NCBI GenBank assembly: GCA_950295325.1
Contig: OX485805.1
Span: forward strand, 22,865,501-22,929,500
From: Polytrichum commune
Lineage: Eukaryota > Streptophyta > Polytrichopsida > Polytrichales > Polytrichaceae
Reading direction: 5' to 3'
Length of the DNA: 64,000 nt
How positions within the stretch are numbered: position 1 is the stretch's first letter; each line of letters begins with the position of its first letter. The position numbers and the translations under genes were made by a program. Below are positions 33,773 to 45,030 of this stretch, one piece after another. The notes under the pieces were generated by a model, which saw only the letters and a program-made list of their open reading frames with translations, ran no database searches and was not told the DNA's origin.

Positions 33773-34929
33773 TAAGTGTGGGCAAGAACCGGGGAGAGCC
33801 GGCGGTTAGTCCACATGAACTGGTTGATTTTGAGAAATTACCCGGTTGTAGTTCAAGACTTCAGGAGAATTTGGTACCTAAAGTTACAAAGATGCACTGG
33901 TTGATTTTGAAAAATAACCCGGTTGAAGTTCGAGACTTCACGATAACTTGGTACCTTAAGTTACAAAGATGAACCGGTGAGTTTGAGAAATAACCTAGTT
34001 GAAGTTCGAGACTTCACGATAATCTAATACTTTAAGTTACAAATATGAACCGGCGAGTTTGAGAAATAACACGGTTCAAGTTCGAGACTTCATGATTATT
34101 TTGTACCTTAAGTTACAAATATGAACCGGCGAGTTTGAGAAATAACACGGTTCAAGTTCGAGACTTCATGATTATTTTGTACCTTAAGTTACAAATATGA
34201 ACCGGTGAATTTGAGAAATAACCCAGTTGAACAAGACCTCACAAAACTTATCAATCATTATAGAGGAATATAGAGAATATACCTCAAATTGATAAAGAAA
34301 AAACTGAAAGTTCACACAATATGTAACCAATTAGACTTGGAAAGAATAAACCCTAAACTGATCTTGCCAAATATCTCCGTGGACAATTAGTGAAATATGA
34401 TATTTACTGTGACATACTATTTGTATTTACACGGTGCTAGATCCTTAATATGCACTTGAACTTTTACCAAGTCAAGTTGTCAATGTTTCCCTAAACCCTT
34501 CACTATCAATGTAACATTTGTTGGTAAAATATGAGATGTACAGCGAACGGGCGAGCGGCGCGACTGCTGCGACCAGTTGTTGCCGCTGCCCAAAAGTGGT
34601 TCAAAAGAGTGTCCCTGCTGGTGGGAGCCTGCGACTGGCCTCCCCACCAGAAGGTGTGGGTTAGGCTTTAGTTACAAGGGCACGAGGAGCTTCATTGACA
34701 AAAGCTTACTAATGAGGTAGATGAGTGGTAAGGCATTTGGGATGGGGCAAAAAATAACCAGCATGTCATTGTTCGGTAGATAAAACAATGAACATGTGTA
34801 AAAGCTACATAATAAAAACTTACTAAAAAATTCTTGAGAGCAAGTTCTCGTAGGTGCATTGAGATAACCACGTGCCTCTGCTATAACCGAGGAACTCTTT
34901 TTGTTATAAAACTTTCATGGCCGTTTAGA

Positions 34930-36029
34930 CAACACAACTACTTGCAGCTTTGAGACCACCGTCAATCACAACCTAAGATATTTTTATGGTTAAACACATG
35001 GTTTCCACTAATGTCACTTATTTATGTGGTTTACAATTTGGAGTTACGTGTTTGCTATAAGTTATTATTTATTGAGAGTAGCCTCAAATTTTCCCAAGCA
35101 ACTTAGATAAATAGATAGAAGCACCTTCTTCCTAAGGAAACAAGCATAAGTAAGAGTCTTTATGACTTGGATTGCCTTGGTATCCTTAACACATGTGAAG
35201 GTTGCTTGGGTAGGAATGTTTTGGGTTGGGATTTTGAGTGTGAGGTTGTGTGCTATAAGGTTAGAGTTGCCTCAAGTGAGGGTTGTACGTGATGGAGAGT
35301 GTATGGCCTTTGTATTATGAATGTTTGGGTTTCAAAACCTTGAGAGGTGGCAATGAGTGACATGGGGTAATATAGCGCTATCACTTATCATTACTTCCAA
35401 ATATTTGAGTTTGATTGATTGAACTAAGGGGGTACATGTCTCCATTGTTCATAAGTAACTAATATCATGTTCCTTGATGCGCATCCTAGCTATTTATGAT
35501 ATTTGGGATAAAAGCGATACTTTCAATGAAAGTATTTTAAAAACACATAGCTCCAAATGGTAAACCATGCCAATAGATGATATTGGTGGAGTTGTATATG
35601 AAGAGTGATTTAATCTCACTGGTAATAGTCGTCCAAAATATGTGGAGTGAAGACTATGCTCCATGTGGTTAATCACCATGAGTCTGGTAATCCAAGCTAA
35701 CATAATACTATCTTGGGTTCACCAATTAATAGTACAATCCAAAAATAACATTAGCTTCTATTCCCTCTCAAGCCCCAAACCTAAAATCAACGATAGTGTT
35801 TTATTTGTGAACCAACTTACCATTAACCACAACAATAAATTTGCGAACTACAAATGTAATCAAGGTATAAATATATGCTTGTGGTTGATTGTGATGGTTA
35901 AACATAACCACGAATATCATCTATAACCACACCAAATTAACTCAAACTCTTTCAACATAGAGGGTGCTTTATCAAGCTACCCCAAGGTTTTCTACCACTC
36001 TAACCTACCATAGTGTACGAACGCCTCCC
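34930..36029. other. No gene recognised
   Basis: AT-rich; frames of up to 87 codons lack motifs. Confidence 0.5.
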
Positions 36030-36640
36030 ACACGATTAGATGGACCATTTGCATTGCCCACCAATCCTAATTGAAAACAAATGCATTTCTCTATTCCACA
36101 AATCCTTTGCGATGCTCTTATCAAACAAGAATTGGAACACACTAAAGGACTGCCTAGGGCCTTGATATGACCCCTTGGAAAATAACCTCCCCATCATGTT
36201 AGCATCGTATCTCCAAAGCTTTATGTGTAAGAGGACATTCAAAGAATATGTAATATCCATATTCACGGTAATACCATATTTACAATGCAAGTACATGGTT
36301 AGAGATCCTCCTATGCCCCTTGTTGATTGCAACGTCTTTTTGAAAGATAGACCAAGAGGAAAGCAACTTCCTTTGGATCTTAAGCTTGTGCCAAACAAAG
36401 TGCCAATGAAGGAGGGAAGTAGCCTCAACTTCACCTCAAGTTGGGTGGTACTTGATCCTACCATTTCTCATTGATTGGCTTGAGCAACTCCGTCCTTCAT
36501 AGTTGACCAAGTTCTCCCCATATTGGAATAGTCTCCATGTACTTCAAGAAGGCTTTACCATCTACCCACCGCCACCTTAACATGTCAAATGAAAGATCAT
36601 TCGTCTTCCTCGAAAATACGTGAAAACCTTGTTTCTTTTG
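36030..36640 (-). pseudogene. Degenerate L1-type LINE segment with zf-RVT-like zinc-binding region
   Basis: With two frameshifts the minus strand reads HWHFVWHKLKIQRKLLSSWS, then IFQKDVAINKGHRRISN, then CKYGITVNMDIT, then FFECPLTHKLWRYDANMMG. The W-kl-K...F.W, C.., (H)iFFECP...lW order resembles the zf-RVT domain that follows reverse transcriptase in plant LINEs. The longest open piece is 36036-36464 (142 codons). Upstream, RWRWVDGKAFLKYMETIPIW is in the same direction. I cannot see the reverse transcriptase itself. The family call is tentative. Confidence 0.4.
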
Positions 36641-39492
36641 ATCACATGTAGTGGTACCAACTTTGGACCTACGCCATCAAACCACCAAAATTTGCATCCT
36701 CCTCAAGATCACTAAAGTAGCTCTATGTGGAGATATGTGCTCCCACCTTGATGTTGGATTCTTTTTTAGAGTATGGTTACCAATGTTGACCCAACCACAC
36801 TGAAAATAACAAAGGTGTGTGGCTTTCAAAACCCAAGAGGGGTGATCATCGCCATGATATTGGTAGAGACCAATTTCGATTGCTAAGAAGAGTTGGGGTC
36901 TAATGGGGAGGCATGGTTTTGTTGCCTAGTGATTGTTCAATCGTTGAAACATGGGAAGTGGATTTCCCCTCGCTTTGGGTTCAAAGGTGGCTACAAGATG
37001 TGGCACCGTGTTAAGCAACCATGGCATGTGATCGTGATCATGGTGGGATTGTTCATCTCTTACACATGTTGAAAAAGTCTCCAACTTTCAACTTTGGTGA
37101 TGCCTGGATCACCGAGAACTCAAGTTTGAAGTTATTTAGAACAAAACTGTTAACAATAGAACTTGGAGGTTGGATTGATTGGACAACAAGGGGAGAGTGC
37201 TATCATGTGAAAAGTGAGCGGTGAGGGCAAATATTTGGAATCACATCCAATAGTATCCTATACCCATGGTATTTTGCCACAAATAATAAAAACTCTTTAA
37301 TAACTAAATAATACGAGTGGAAATGTGTTTAAATATTTTTGTTAGATTCAACATTCAATTCTTCAAAACATAAAAAATGAAATGTAAGCACATTCCAAGT
37401 GATGAGCATGATTTAGATTTTTATTAGAATTTATGTAGGTTTGAAATGTGAATTGATGGCGTCATTTTGGGAGAACATAACTTAAGTTTTTGGGCATAGA
37501 TGGAAGTATAAGAGAAATTGCTCACATGAATCAATGTCCACTGGTTGTGGTAATTTAGAAGGAATCCCAAGATCCAAACATTGTTACACAACTTGAAGTT
37601 ATTATCCGAGTTATTATCACTTTGATTGTAAAGAAATTATCATAACGAAGTTGTTTGAACACATGGAGAAAATGGATATAAGGAAAAAATGTCAATTACA
37701 CACATAATACAATGGTCATTATGTCATTAATGAAGATGCAAAATTACAACCATTCCATATCACACACTCACACAAACACCTTTGTAGCCATAAACTAATT
37801 TAGCCTAATCATGAAGATCAAAGCACCATCTACCTCGTCATATATGAATGGGTGACAACCAATTTGTATAAACCTATGGCCAGAGACCAAAATCGTCGAC
37901 TGTGTCATGATTTGAGTGACACCCTTTGCATTTGGAGGCTTAACCATCAAACTTGGAGGAGAAATCATACCAAATTTTATTTTTTTGGTAGAATGATATT
38001 GTAAATGTTAGACTTTAAGTGGGCACTTCTTAACCTATGGATGTCAAATAATTAGGAAAATTTGGAGAAATGGGTAAATTACCTACTCAATCAATTTTGC
38101 CTTGCCACCTTCTTGACATGCTCTTTGTTGGAATTGACGGAGGCGGCAATTAGAGTTCCACCCAAACTAGGTGTTGGTATTATATTGCACAATGATGATA
38201 GGATGACATCGATCACTATAGAGTTTTCCTTGTACACGACTAGATGGCAGCTACTATGTCTACAAGCATGAATGGAGGCACCTAGTAATTAATGTTGAGA
38301 TAACATGAAATTTGCGCAAGCCATGAACAAAGCTATAGTGAAATCCATGTGGCTTGAAACACCTTGAAACTATGAGAGATACCAACATATAGATGCATTA
38401 GCATCAAGGACAAATGAATTAAACGTTATTATAGTCCTACATCTTTAATATTACACTTTTCGGAAACGAGAAAACTGTCGTATTATCTAGGTGTGTCATA
38501 TTCAATAATATGACAAATTGGAACTCTTTGTCATAATACAAAGTACATCATCAAAAGACACATAAGATATTTTGCCACATAAAATAATTCTTTCAAATGT
38601 CTTTACAAATATGCAAATTTCATTCATGAAATCTATGCAGTCGTGAAGAAGACAATAATAGTCCACTAATGTTGCCACTTCAAAATTAGCAACATATATC
38701 TTGTTGAGCTTCTCTAATATAACATGTACTTTCATTGTGAATGCAATGGTAAACTATGATGGGTTGTCCATAATCAATGCAACTAACAATTAAGCATGAT
38801 GTTGAACATATGATAGTTTCAGAGTAGGTGGAGGCCTCTCATCAACATCTAAAGAGTTTAATGGCATTGCATTAAGGTCAAAACTAGGTGGCTTTATTCT
38901 TTATCCCAAGGCCATATCAACCATATCCAACCTACAAGATTTAATGAGTCTCTTGATTAGGTCTTGAATAGAGAACCTAGTTCCCTTGTTTTTCTTCGTT
39001 TTTAACCCCATTTTACATTAAATTTTATTTTACCCACATTTCATGTGTGAAAGTTACATAGAATTTAACCAACTATGTACTTATACTTGTGTGGGATCCT
39101 CCATATATGCATTTATTACCTCTATACAATGACATTTTGGGGGTCCACAAGTGTCGTATTAATAACATCACAATCATATCATAGAGTTAGATTTTTACTA
39201 GAAAGCTTTGTTTGCAAAATTTGTGTCATTATATCAAGGTTGTTGTATTATCAAGTGTCATATCGAAGAGGTAGGACTATATGGCCTTAATTGGGATTTG
39301 CAATGATTCATAAGTTTTCTCTCTACCACCTCTCTGTGGCACTACATGCATGCCGATGTGATAGCATAGTAAATTTCCAAGGCCTTCACATCCATCTCAA
39401 ACTCTGCACATTTCTTTTTGAAAACTAAATTCGATTTGGGCTTTGAACGGAGAAACATTATGATGTAAAACCTCAAGTCTATGTAGCAGATC
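36641..39492. other. No gene recognised
   Basis: AT-rich, frames of at most 77 codons without motifs. No arrays or TIR pairs found by eye. Confidence 0.5.
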
Positions 39493-39834
39493 CTACCATT
39501 GATGGTGGTTGCATGTAACCACTTCGACATTGGAATACATTGAAGAGGAAAACCCTAAAGTATCAAATGTATCAAGGTTTAGAAGCAATTTTGTCAAATA
39601 TGTCTCAAGAGGACAACACAATGACAACTCGTTGAAACCCCACCGATTTTTTTTCAATACGAAATCATAGGAGGCCACAAATGTCCTTATATTAGAGTTA
39701 TCCATTAATTCAACCGGAGTTTTGGTAGGGAGTTGGTTGTTTGGCATGCATAACTTTCCATGTTTGGTAAGTTTTTCGTGCATGCTTGGAGTCAATGTTG
39801 AGGTTTGAACGAAGGACATTCCATATTGGTTCAT
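39342..39834 (-). pseudogene. Unrecognised coding remnant adjoining the large inverted repeat
   Basis: A 113-codon minus frame (39493-39834) reads MNQYGMSFVQTSTLTPSMHE near its start and later FNELSLCCPLETYLTKLLLN followed by LDTFDTLGFSSSM. A second minus frame (39342-39530) may continue it after a frameshift. The composition is protein-like, but I cannot assign a family. Its first ~45 codons lie in the left arm of the inverted repeat at 39700-40025, so that part is present twice in opposite orientation. Confidence 0.35.
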
Positions 39835-40025
39835 TGGGTATCAAACTCATTTTGGCATCTCTTGGCATGCCAAAATGAGTTTGATACCCAATGAACCAAT
39901 ATGGAATGTCCTTCGTTCAAACCTCCACATTGACTCCAAACATGCACCCAAAACTTACCAAACATGGAAAGTTATGCATGCCAAACAACCAACTCCCTAC
40001 TAAAACTCCAGTTGAATTAATGGAT
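39700..40025. repeat. Large near-perfect inverted repeat (~160-bp arms, ~8-bp loop)
   Basis: The left arm 39701-39868 (ccattaattcaac...ctcattttggcat) and the right arm 39877-40025 are complementary with about six mismatches over ~155 bp. The centre reads ttttggcat-ctcttggc-atgccaaaa. Homology ends sharply where the left side continues agttatccattaa and the right side attaatggata. A transcript would form a ~150-bp duplex. No TIR-and-duplication signature was found, so it resembles an inverted duplication rather than a standard MITE. Confidence 0.9.
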
Positions 40026-40689
40026 ATTTCTATTGTCTCCAACATATTTCTTTCTAGGGAAAAATAAATTCAAGGGGCCATCATCAATGAGATATGCAAA
40101 ATCAAATTGAAACATAATTTTAGTATTCTTTTGCTTGTGGTTGTTCCAAGGAGGGATGATATATGAAGACGATGAAACATTAGGCTTATGAAGACCTTCT
40201 AGCAAATATGCACTAAAAATATCAAATCCTTGAAAGGTACAAGCCACTAAAGAAACCCAATTTCACATATTGCCTAAACAATGAAGACATGTTATCTTTG
40301 TGCCAAAAGTGAAAATAGGATGATTATGGAAATTTTCAATTTGTTAATTTTTATGAGAAATATTGTTCAAATGGTAGAGAAACATATTAAAGTCACTATA
40401 AAGCAACCTTGGGCATTTGATAATTACTCAAAAAAAAGAATATTATATCTTGATACCGAGACTACAAATCTTACATTTTTGGGCATTCCAAAGATCATTA
40501 TTGATGTTATGTATTTTCTTTTTATCAAGATGTTTCCAACTGATCTAAACAATGAACAACCAACATTTCTTGGTGTTTCCCAAAAAACATGTAAGGATGA
40601 TATTTTGTTGTCCTGGATCCCAAACAATACATATCAAGATGTTGGACTTTTATACTCTCAAATAACAAACAAATCACTAATTTGATCAA

Positions 40690-41600
40690 GTTTCCCCCAA
40701 ATGACCCCAACACCGCTTCCCATGGGTGTAGAATAAATCACAAAAAAATGACTAATTTGTGCCTTGAATTCAAAGTACTAGCGTTTGAGATTTTGCCATT
40801 TTTTCTCACAAATATTTTTTACTTAGATTTGGTCCAATGGGCTCCAAACAACCCTAGTAGCAATTCTAAGCGTTGTAGAGTAAACGGCAAAAAATGACCA
40901 ATATGTGTCTTGGATCTGAAACACTAAATTTTAATCATTTTCCATTTCTACTTGCAAAAAAATGACCAATTTGTATGTCAAATCACAAACACTAAAATTC
41001 AATATTTTTCCTTTTTTTTTCTCAAAAAAATATTTGAATTAGATGTGGTCAAATGGGCTTCAAGTGATCCCAACATCATTTCTCACATGGTCTAGAATTA
41101 ATCGCAAAAAATGACCAATTTGTGTCTCCGATTCAAGTAACTAAAATTTAAATTTTTTCGGGTTCTTCTCACAAAAAATATTTGAACTAAATTCGGTTCA
41201 AAGGGCTCCAAATGACCCCAACAATGCCTCTTAAGGGTCTAGAATAAATTGCCAAGAATGAAAAAAATTGTATGTCGGATTACAAACACTAATATTAAAA
41301 AAAATAAAAATTCTTCATCCAATAAACATTTGAATTAGATTAGGTCAAGTGGGCTTCAAATGACCCCAACAACACTTCTAAGGGGTCTGGAATGAATCCC
41401 AAAAAATGACCAATTTGTGTCTTGGATCCAAGACACTAAATATCAAGATTTTTCCATTTCTTCTCACAAAAAGCATTTGAAGTAGATTTGGTCAAGTTGT
41501 TTTCCCCAAGGTTTAGAATTAGTTGTGAAAAATGACCAATTTGTGTCTTAGATCCAAGACCCTAAATTTCAATATTTTGGAAATCTATTTTAAGAAATAA
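40690..41600 (+). repeat. Decayed tandem repeat, ~145-150-bp period
   Basis: The phrase aaaaaatgaccaatttgtgt recurs near 40747, 40891, 40961, 41109, 41258, 41403 and 41527 (intervals about 144, 70, 148, 149, 145, 124). Between are recurring tttg-(a)attagat-tggtcaaatgggct and caaatgaccccaacaa words. One half-length unit marks an internal deletion. No gene; the 134-codon frame at 40281-40685 ends just before it and has no motif. Confidence 0.85.
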
Positions 41601-42577
41601 ATTTGGAGTTTAATAAGGTTTTTATTCTCTTAAAAATCAAGAAAAAAAAAGTGAATTCAGTATTTCGATGCCAAAATACTAAATTGGTTTTTATTTTATT
41701 TTTTTCCCTTCTCTTGAGGATATGTTGAATTTAATGTGGGCAAGTGGTGTCCAAAATGATCCTTGTAACACTCACTAAGGTTGTAGGAAAGGTCTTCCAA
41801 CATGATTCTTGTGACTCGATGTTGAGTAAGTTTTTGTTTTTGGTTAGTTGGTTTTGTTTTCTTCTTCTTTTTCTTTTTTTCTTTTTTCACGTGCAATGAT
41901 GGCTAAATTGGTGTGACATGGGGAGTCAACCCTACCCCCACTATTTGATGGTTTATGCTGGGGGAGCCTTCACCCTAACCACACCATTTGAGTCATGCAT
42001 GCACACTCCAAGCACACATGTGAGGGCTTCTCTAAATATGCATTATGTCCATATTACTTACATATAAGCTCATGGATTAATTATACTATTTTTGCTACTA
42101 GAAGATGGTTTCTCGTGTGTCTCCAAATGTTTATGTAGTGTAAGATTCAACCTCTAGATAGGACCATGTATATTGAGCAAGAAATGTACTTTATAGATGG
42201 AGATGTGTCTTAAATAATTGTGATGCAAACAAATAATAATGAGGATGCTTTTATTTAGAAATTGTTGTCCTTGTTCATTTAGAGTTATAGGTCTTTCTAA
42301 ATCCAAGATGCAAGCTTCTAGTATCATTTTAACATTGAGTTTGACATGTCCATGGTTCAAATTCCAAGTGTCATCATTATTAATTTGGATTTTTCTTTTT
42401 CTTTTTCTTTTATGCAAGACATGACCGTAGACGTGCATAAATGCCAACATGCAACCTTGCATAATTGGTCCACAAGAAGAGGCTCCAACAATCCAGGAGA
42501 CAAATATCTTGTCTTTACGAAGGCACATTGGATGATTTGATCCAAGCCTTCATGCAAATTGTGAATTATAAGTCATG
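41601..42577. other. No gene recognised
   Basis: T-rich tracts (41690-41890) and short overlapping frames on both strands. Nothing supportable. Confidence 0.5.
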
Positions 42578-42959
42578 GTTGGAAGTTGGGTCCACTAGTT
42601 GGCCATGATTCAACATCATTGAAGCTCAACCAATGTGGAGATCCATGGCCAATGGCCGTGGTCATGAAGTCTTATTTAAGGGTAGAAGGTCAAAAAATTA
42701 AGGATTGTGCCTTGGAGGGCACAAAGTTGTTTGATTCCATCAAATGGGAATTGGCTTGCCATCCAGTGCAAAGTGTGACTCACATTGACGCGACAAAGTG
42801 AATTATTCCATTCCTTGCCCAAATAGTAAGGCAAAAAAATGATTATAAATAAATAAATTAAATCTAAAGGAGTCATTGAATTATGCAAGGCATGGTGTGG
42901 CACGTACCACATTGGTGTTGAAGATCAATGGCCCTAATTCCTAATGGCACATTATAAGG

Positions 42960-43301
42960 TTGTCACCCAACTCTACCAAGAGATATTGGGCAATGCAAGC
43001 CATTATAAGAACGTTGTGCAATGCCAAAGTGGGAACTAGCAAATGTGGCAACTATGCTCCAACATACAAAGAGAACAAGTTTTCTTCCACCAACAATGTT
43101 GAGGATGGATTTTGGTACGACCATGACAATGTCAAGTCTTGTGTGAGTAACAACAAAAATGAATATGTTATGGATTGGCCTATAGGACCCAACATTTGGC
43201 CATTGAAGGGAGGAATCAATATCTCAAGGGAGAAGGTATTTGGCACTAGTGTACACCCTATTCCAACTGCAGCAAAGGGAGGCAATTTTGCCTTGTTGTA
43301 G
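42960..43301 (+). pseudogene. Unrecognised 113-aa frame upstream of the SWIM remnant
   Basis: The product reads MSPNSTKRYWAMQAIIRTLC at the start and later WPIGPNIWPLKGGINISREK and HPIPTAAKGGNFALL. Protein-like composition, no motif I can name. It lies ~150 bp before the SWIM zinc-finger frame in the same orientation, so the two may be parts of one decayed gene. Confidence 0.3.
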
Positions 43302-43447
43302 GCTCTCAGTAATTGGGACATTCCTTATACCTTGATTTCATTTTTGTATGCCACTAAACCTTGACGTGCATTCAACTTCCAATTTTTCATAGATAGTACA
43401 TCATAATCCAGTACCACCAAGAGCAAATCAAAAAAACAATAGGGAGG

Positions 43448-43780
43448 ATGACAAACTTATGGAGGGATACTATTGTTGTTGGAGCCACTACCATTCCGTA
43501 TTTAGGATTTGAAGATACCATCAACATCATCTCCGAGGAAAACAACTCCTAATGTGTCGCAACTGGTGACATCCCATAATGCACATGCCTAGACTTCATG
43601 AAATTGTCTTTCATGACTTTGGGCAATAGAGGAAAATGAGTGTATTGCAAACACTTGCACTGGTTTAGATTTCTATCCAAGGTGAATTACGACACCGACA
43701 AGATCATCCACACTCCAATACATGCCTACAACAAGATCATGCGACTATTTGAGGTTGTCATTGTTGTTGAACACATGTAG
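43448..43780 (+). pseudogene. SWIM zinc-finger protein remnant
   Basis: One frame runs from MTNLWRDTIVVGATTIPYLG, through FEDTINIISEENNS, to CVATGDIP, CTCLDFMKLSFM, GNRGK, VYCKHLHWFRFL and finally NYDTDKIIHTPIHAYNKIMR. The spaced CxC (CTC) and CxH (CKH) with a LDF after the first pair is the SWIM zinc-finger signature found in plant MULE/FAR1-type transposases and their domesticated relatives. The frame has three internal stops: TAA after NNS, TAA before CTC and TGA before VYC (usually Trp). It ends at a TAG at 43778. The RNase H LINE begins ~25 bp downstream. Confidence 0.6.
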
Positions 43781-43806
43781 AGATGCTAATATAGTTTTCA
43801 ACAAAA

Positions 43807-44187
43807 TTGTACAAACCACCCAAAGAGACACACATATTCACAGACAACCTTAATAGCATATACCTAATCAACAACCACATCCAATACCCAACATCCCAAT
43901 ACCACCACCCAGATAGACTACTCATTGCAACCATTATACATCAAATATACTGGACCCCACATATGATCTATTTACACAAAGTGAGAGCACACACATGCAT
44001 TAAAGGCAATGAAATAGCGGATAAGCTAGCCAACGAGGGGACACTAAAAGAAAAACCAAACAATACACCACATATACACATAGCCCACCCTTCCTCATAC
44101 TGGCTAGCAAGCTGCCCAACAGCCACACATGATGGCGCCATTTGCAACCTCCGCACATTCATAACAAAAACCGTGAAACTTAATTAG
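43807..44187 (+). pseudogene. Retrotransposon RNase H domain
   Basis: A 126-codon frame contains HIFTDNLNSIYLI and KVRAHTCIKGNEIADKLANE. These fit the later half of RNase H: the TD(s/n) aspartate, then the conserved His of the (V)xAHxxxxGNxxAD block and its final Asp. The N-terminal Asp and Glu motifs are missing, so the domain is cut at its 5' end, right at the border with the SWIM remnant. It is followed in the same direction by a zinc-knuckle and a restriction-like endonuclease, making it the 5' end of a truncated LINE copy. Not catalytically competent as it stands. Confidence 0.75.
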
Positions 44188-44639
44188 CCAAAAGAAAACT
44201 CACATATGTAAACAAATGGTTAGCAAATAAACAAATCAACCAAAAACTCTTTAACTACTTTGGAAGAACGATCACGTGCCAGATACGCAAATCACCCAAA
44301 CTCTAAAATTTAGATACGCCCAATACATGGGTAATCGTAGAAAAAAATATATTTTGGCCCCTCAAATACCAAAACCCCAATTATACACTATGTCATAACA
44401 ACGATAGAGACTCATGGCCCCACTTACTATAAACATGTGAACAACCATATTTTTTCATTACAGGACTTCAAAACTACGAATTACAATGCACAACAAAGCA
44501 ATCCACTTCATTACTCAAACACTACAAGCCAATAAACACACTAGGTTCTTCACCTTGACAAATGCAGGTAATCTAAACAACCAACCCCCTAACCAAACAG
44601 TCCCATAATGGCTCTTTACATGCACATGCCCACAACAAA

Positions 44640-45030
44640 TATGCCAATGCCAAGCCAAACTAAGACCAGACATACTGTGCATTATTGGAGCCCCCAACGA
44701 AACACAAACACCTATAACACCGTCCCCCAAATACACAGTCCAATTCATTGAATTCACATACTCTCATGATAGATTCCCAGAATAAGCCCTCACACACAAA
44801 CAAACCCCCTTATCACCATCACTGATGGAGTAAGAGGTGCTATACACGAGCACTCTATTGATCAATTAAACAAACTGAAAATTACAAAAGCCAACGTTAA
44901 AACCCTCAAGACAAGTATACACCAAAATGCCATCAAATACCTCACATACCTCGTCCTAAATAAGAGAAAATTAGATAAAAGACAACTCCATGTCCCCCCA
45001 CCCTAATGGAAAGGACTAACATGTAAAAAC
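44640..45030 (+). pseudogene. Restriction-like endonuclease domain of the LINE
   Basis: Reads RPDILCIIGAPNE, later VQFIEFTYSHDRFPE, a TAA stop, ALTHKQT, and after a shift ITDGVRGAIHEHSIDQLNKL followed by TSIHQNAIKYLTYLVLNKRK. The RPD, the Glu of IEF and the downstream Lys match PD-(D/E)xK nuclease geometry. In copy 2 the residue at the TAA position is Gln (CAA, NQAIKT), so the stop arose by C to T change. The K-x-K-Y tail is better preserved in copy 2 (KTKLDKY). Confidence 0.65.

Larger units (their letters stand above)
32330..34667. mobile_element. PIF/Harbinger-like element H, copy 2, interrupted by a third element
   Basis: The left end TAGGCCGCCCACACATACTG and the reversed right end AAGCCTAACCCACACCTTCT are flanked by TTA at 32327-32329 and 34668-34670. 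Layout and sequence follow copy 1 at 21141-22308: hairpin terminus, ccggggagagccggcggtta, tandem ~77-bp ACCGG units (starts near 33821, 33898, 33975, 34051, 34127 and 34203), then gttggtaaaatatgagatgt and the cgaacgggcgagcggc hairpin. It has more 77-bp units than copy 1 but lacks the 33-bp minisatellite. Confidence 0.85.
32092..34900 (-). mobile_element. TGCCCCCTTCCC TIR element T, copy 1, interrupted by element H
   Basis: The left end TGCCCCCTTCCCACCCGACT follows TTA (32089-32091). The outer parts 32092-32326 and 34668-~34900 align in order with the reverse complement of the uninterrupted 521-bp copy at 46354-46874, across the join (gctttttagtc-TTA-gctatgagggcatgagg there; gctttttagtc-TTA then element H then TTA-gttacaagggcacgagg here). 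The far TIR has decayed. Non-coding. Confidence 0.85.

Noticed and set aside
40281..40685. 134-codon plus frame
   Set aside because: AT-rich, no motif, overlapped by two minus frames, and adjacent to a decayed tandem array.
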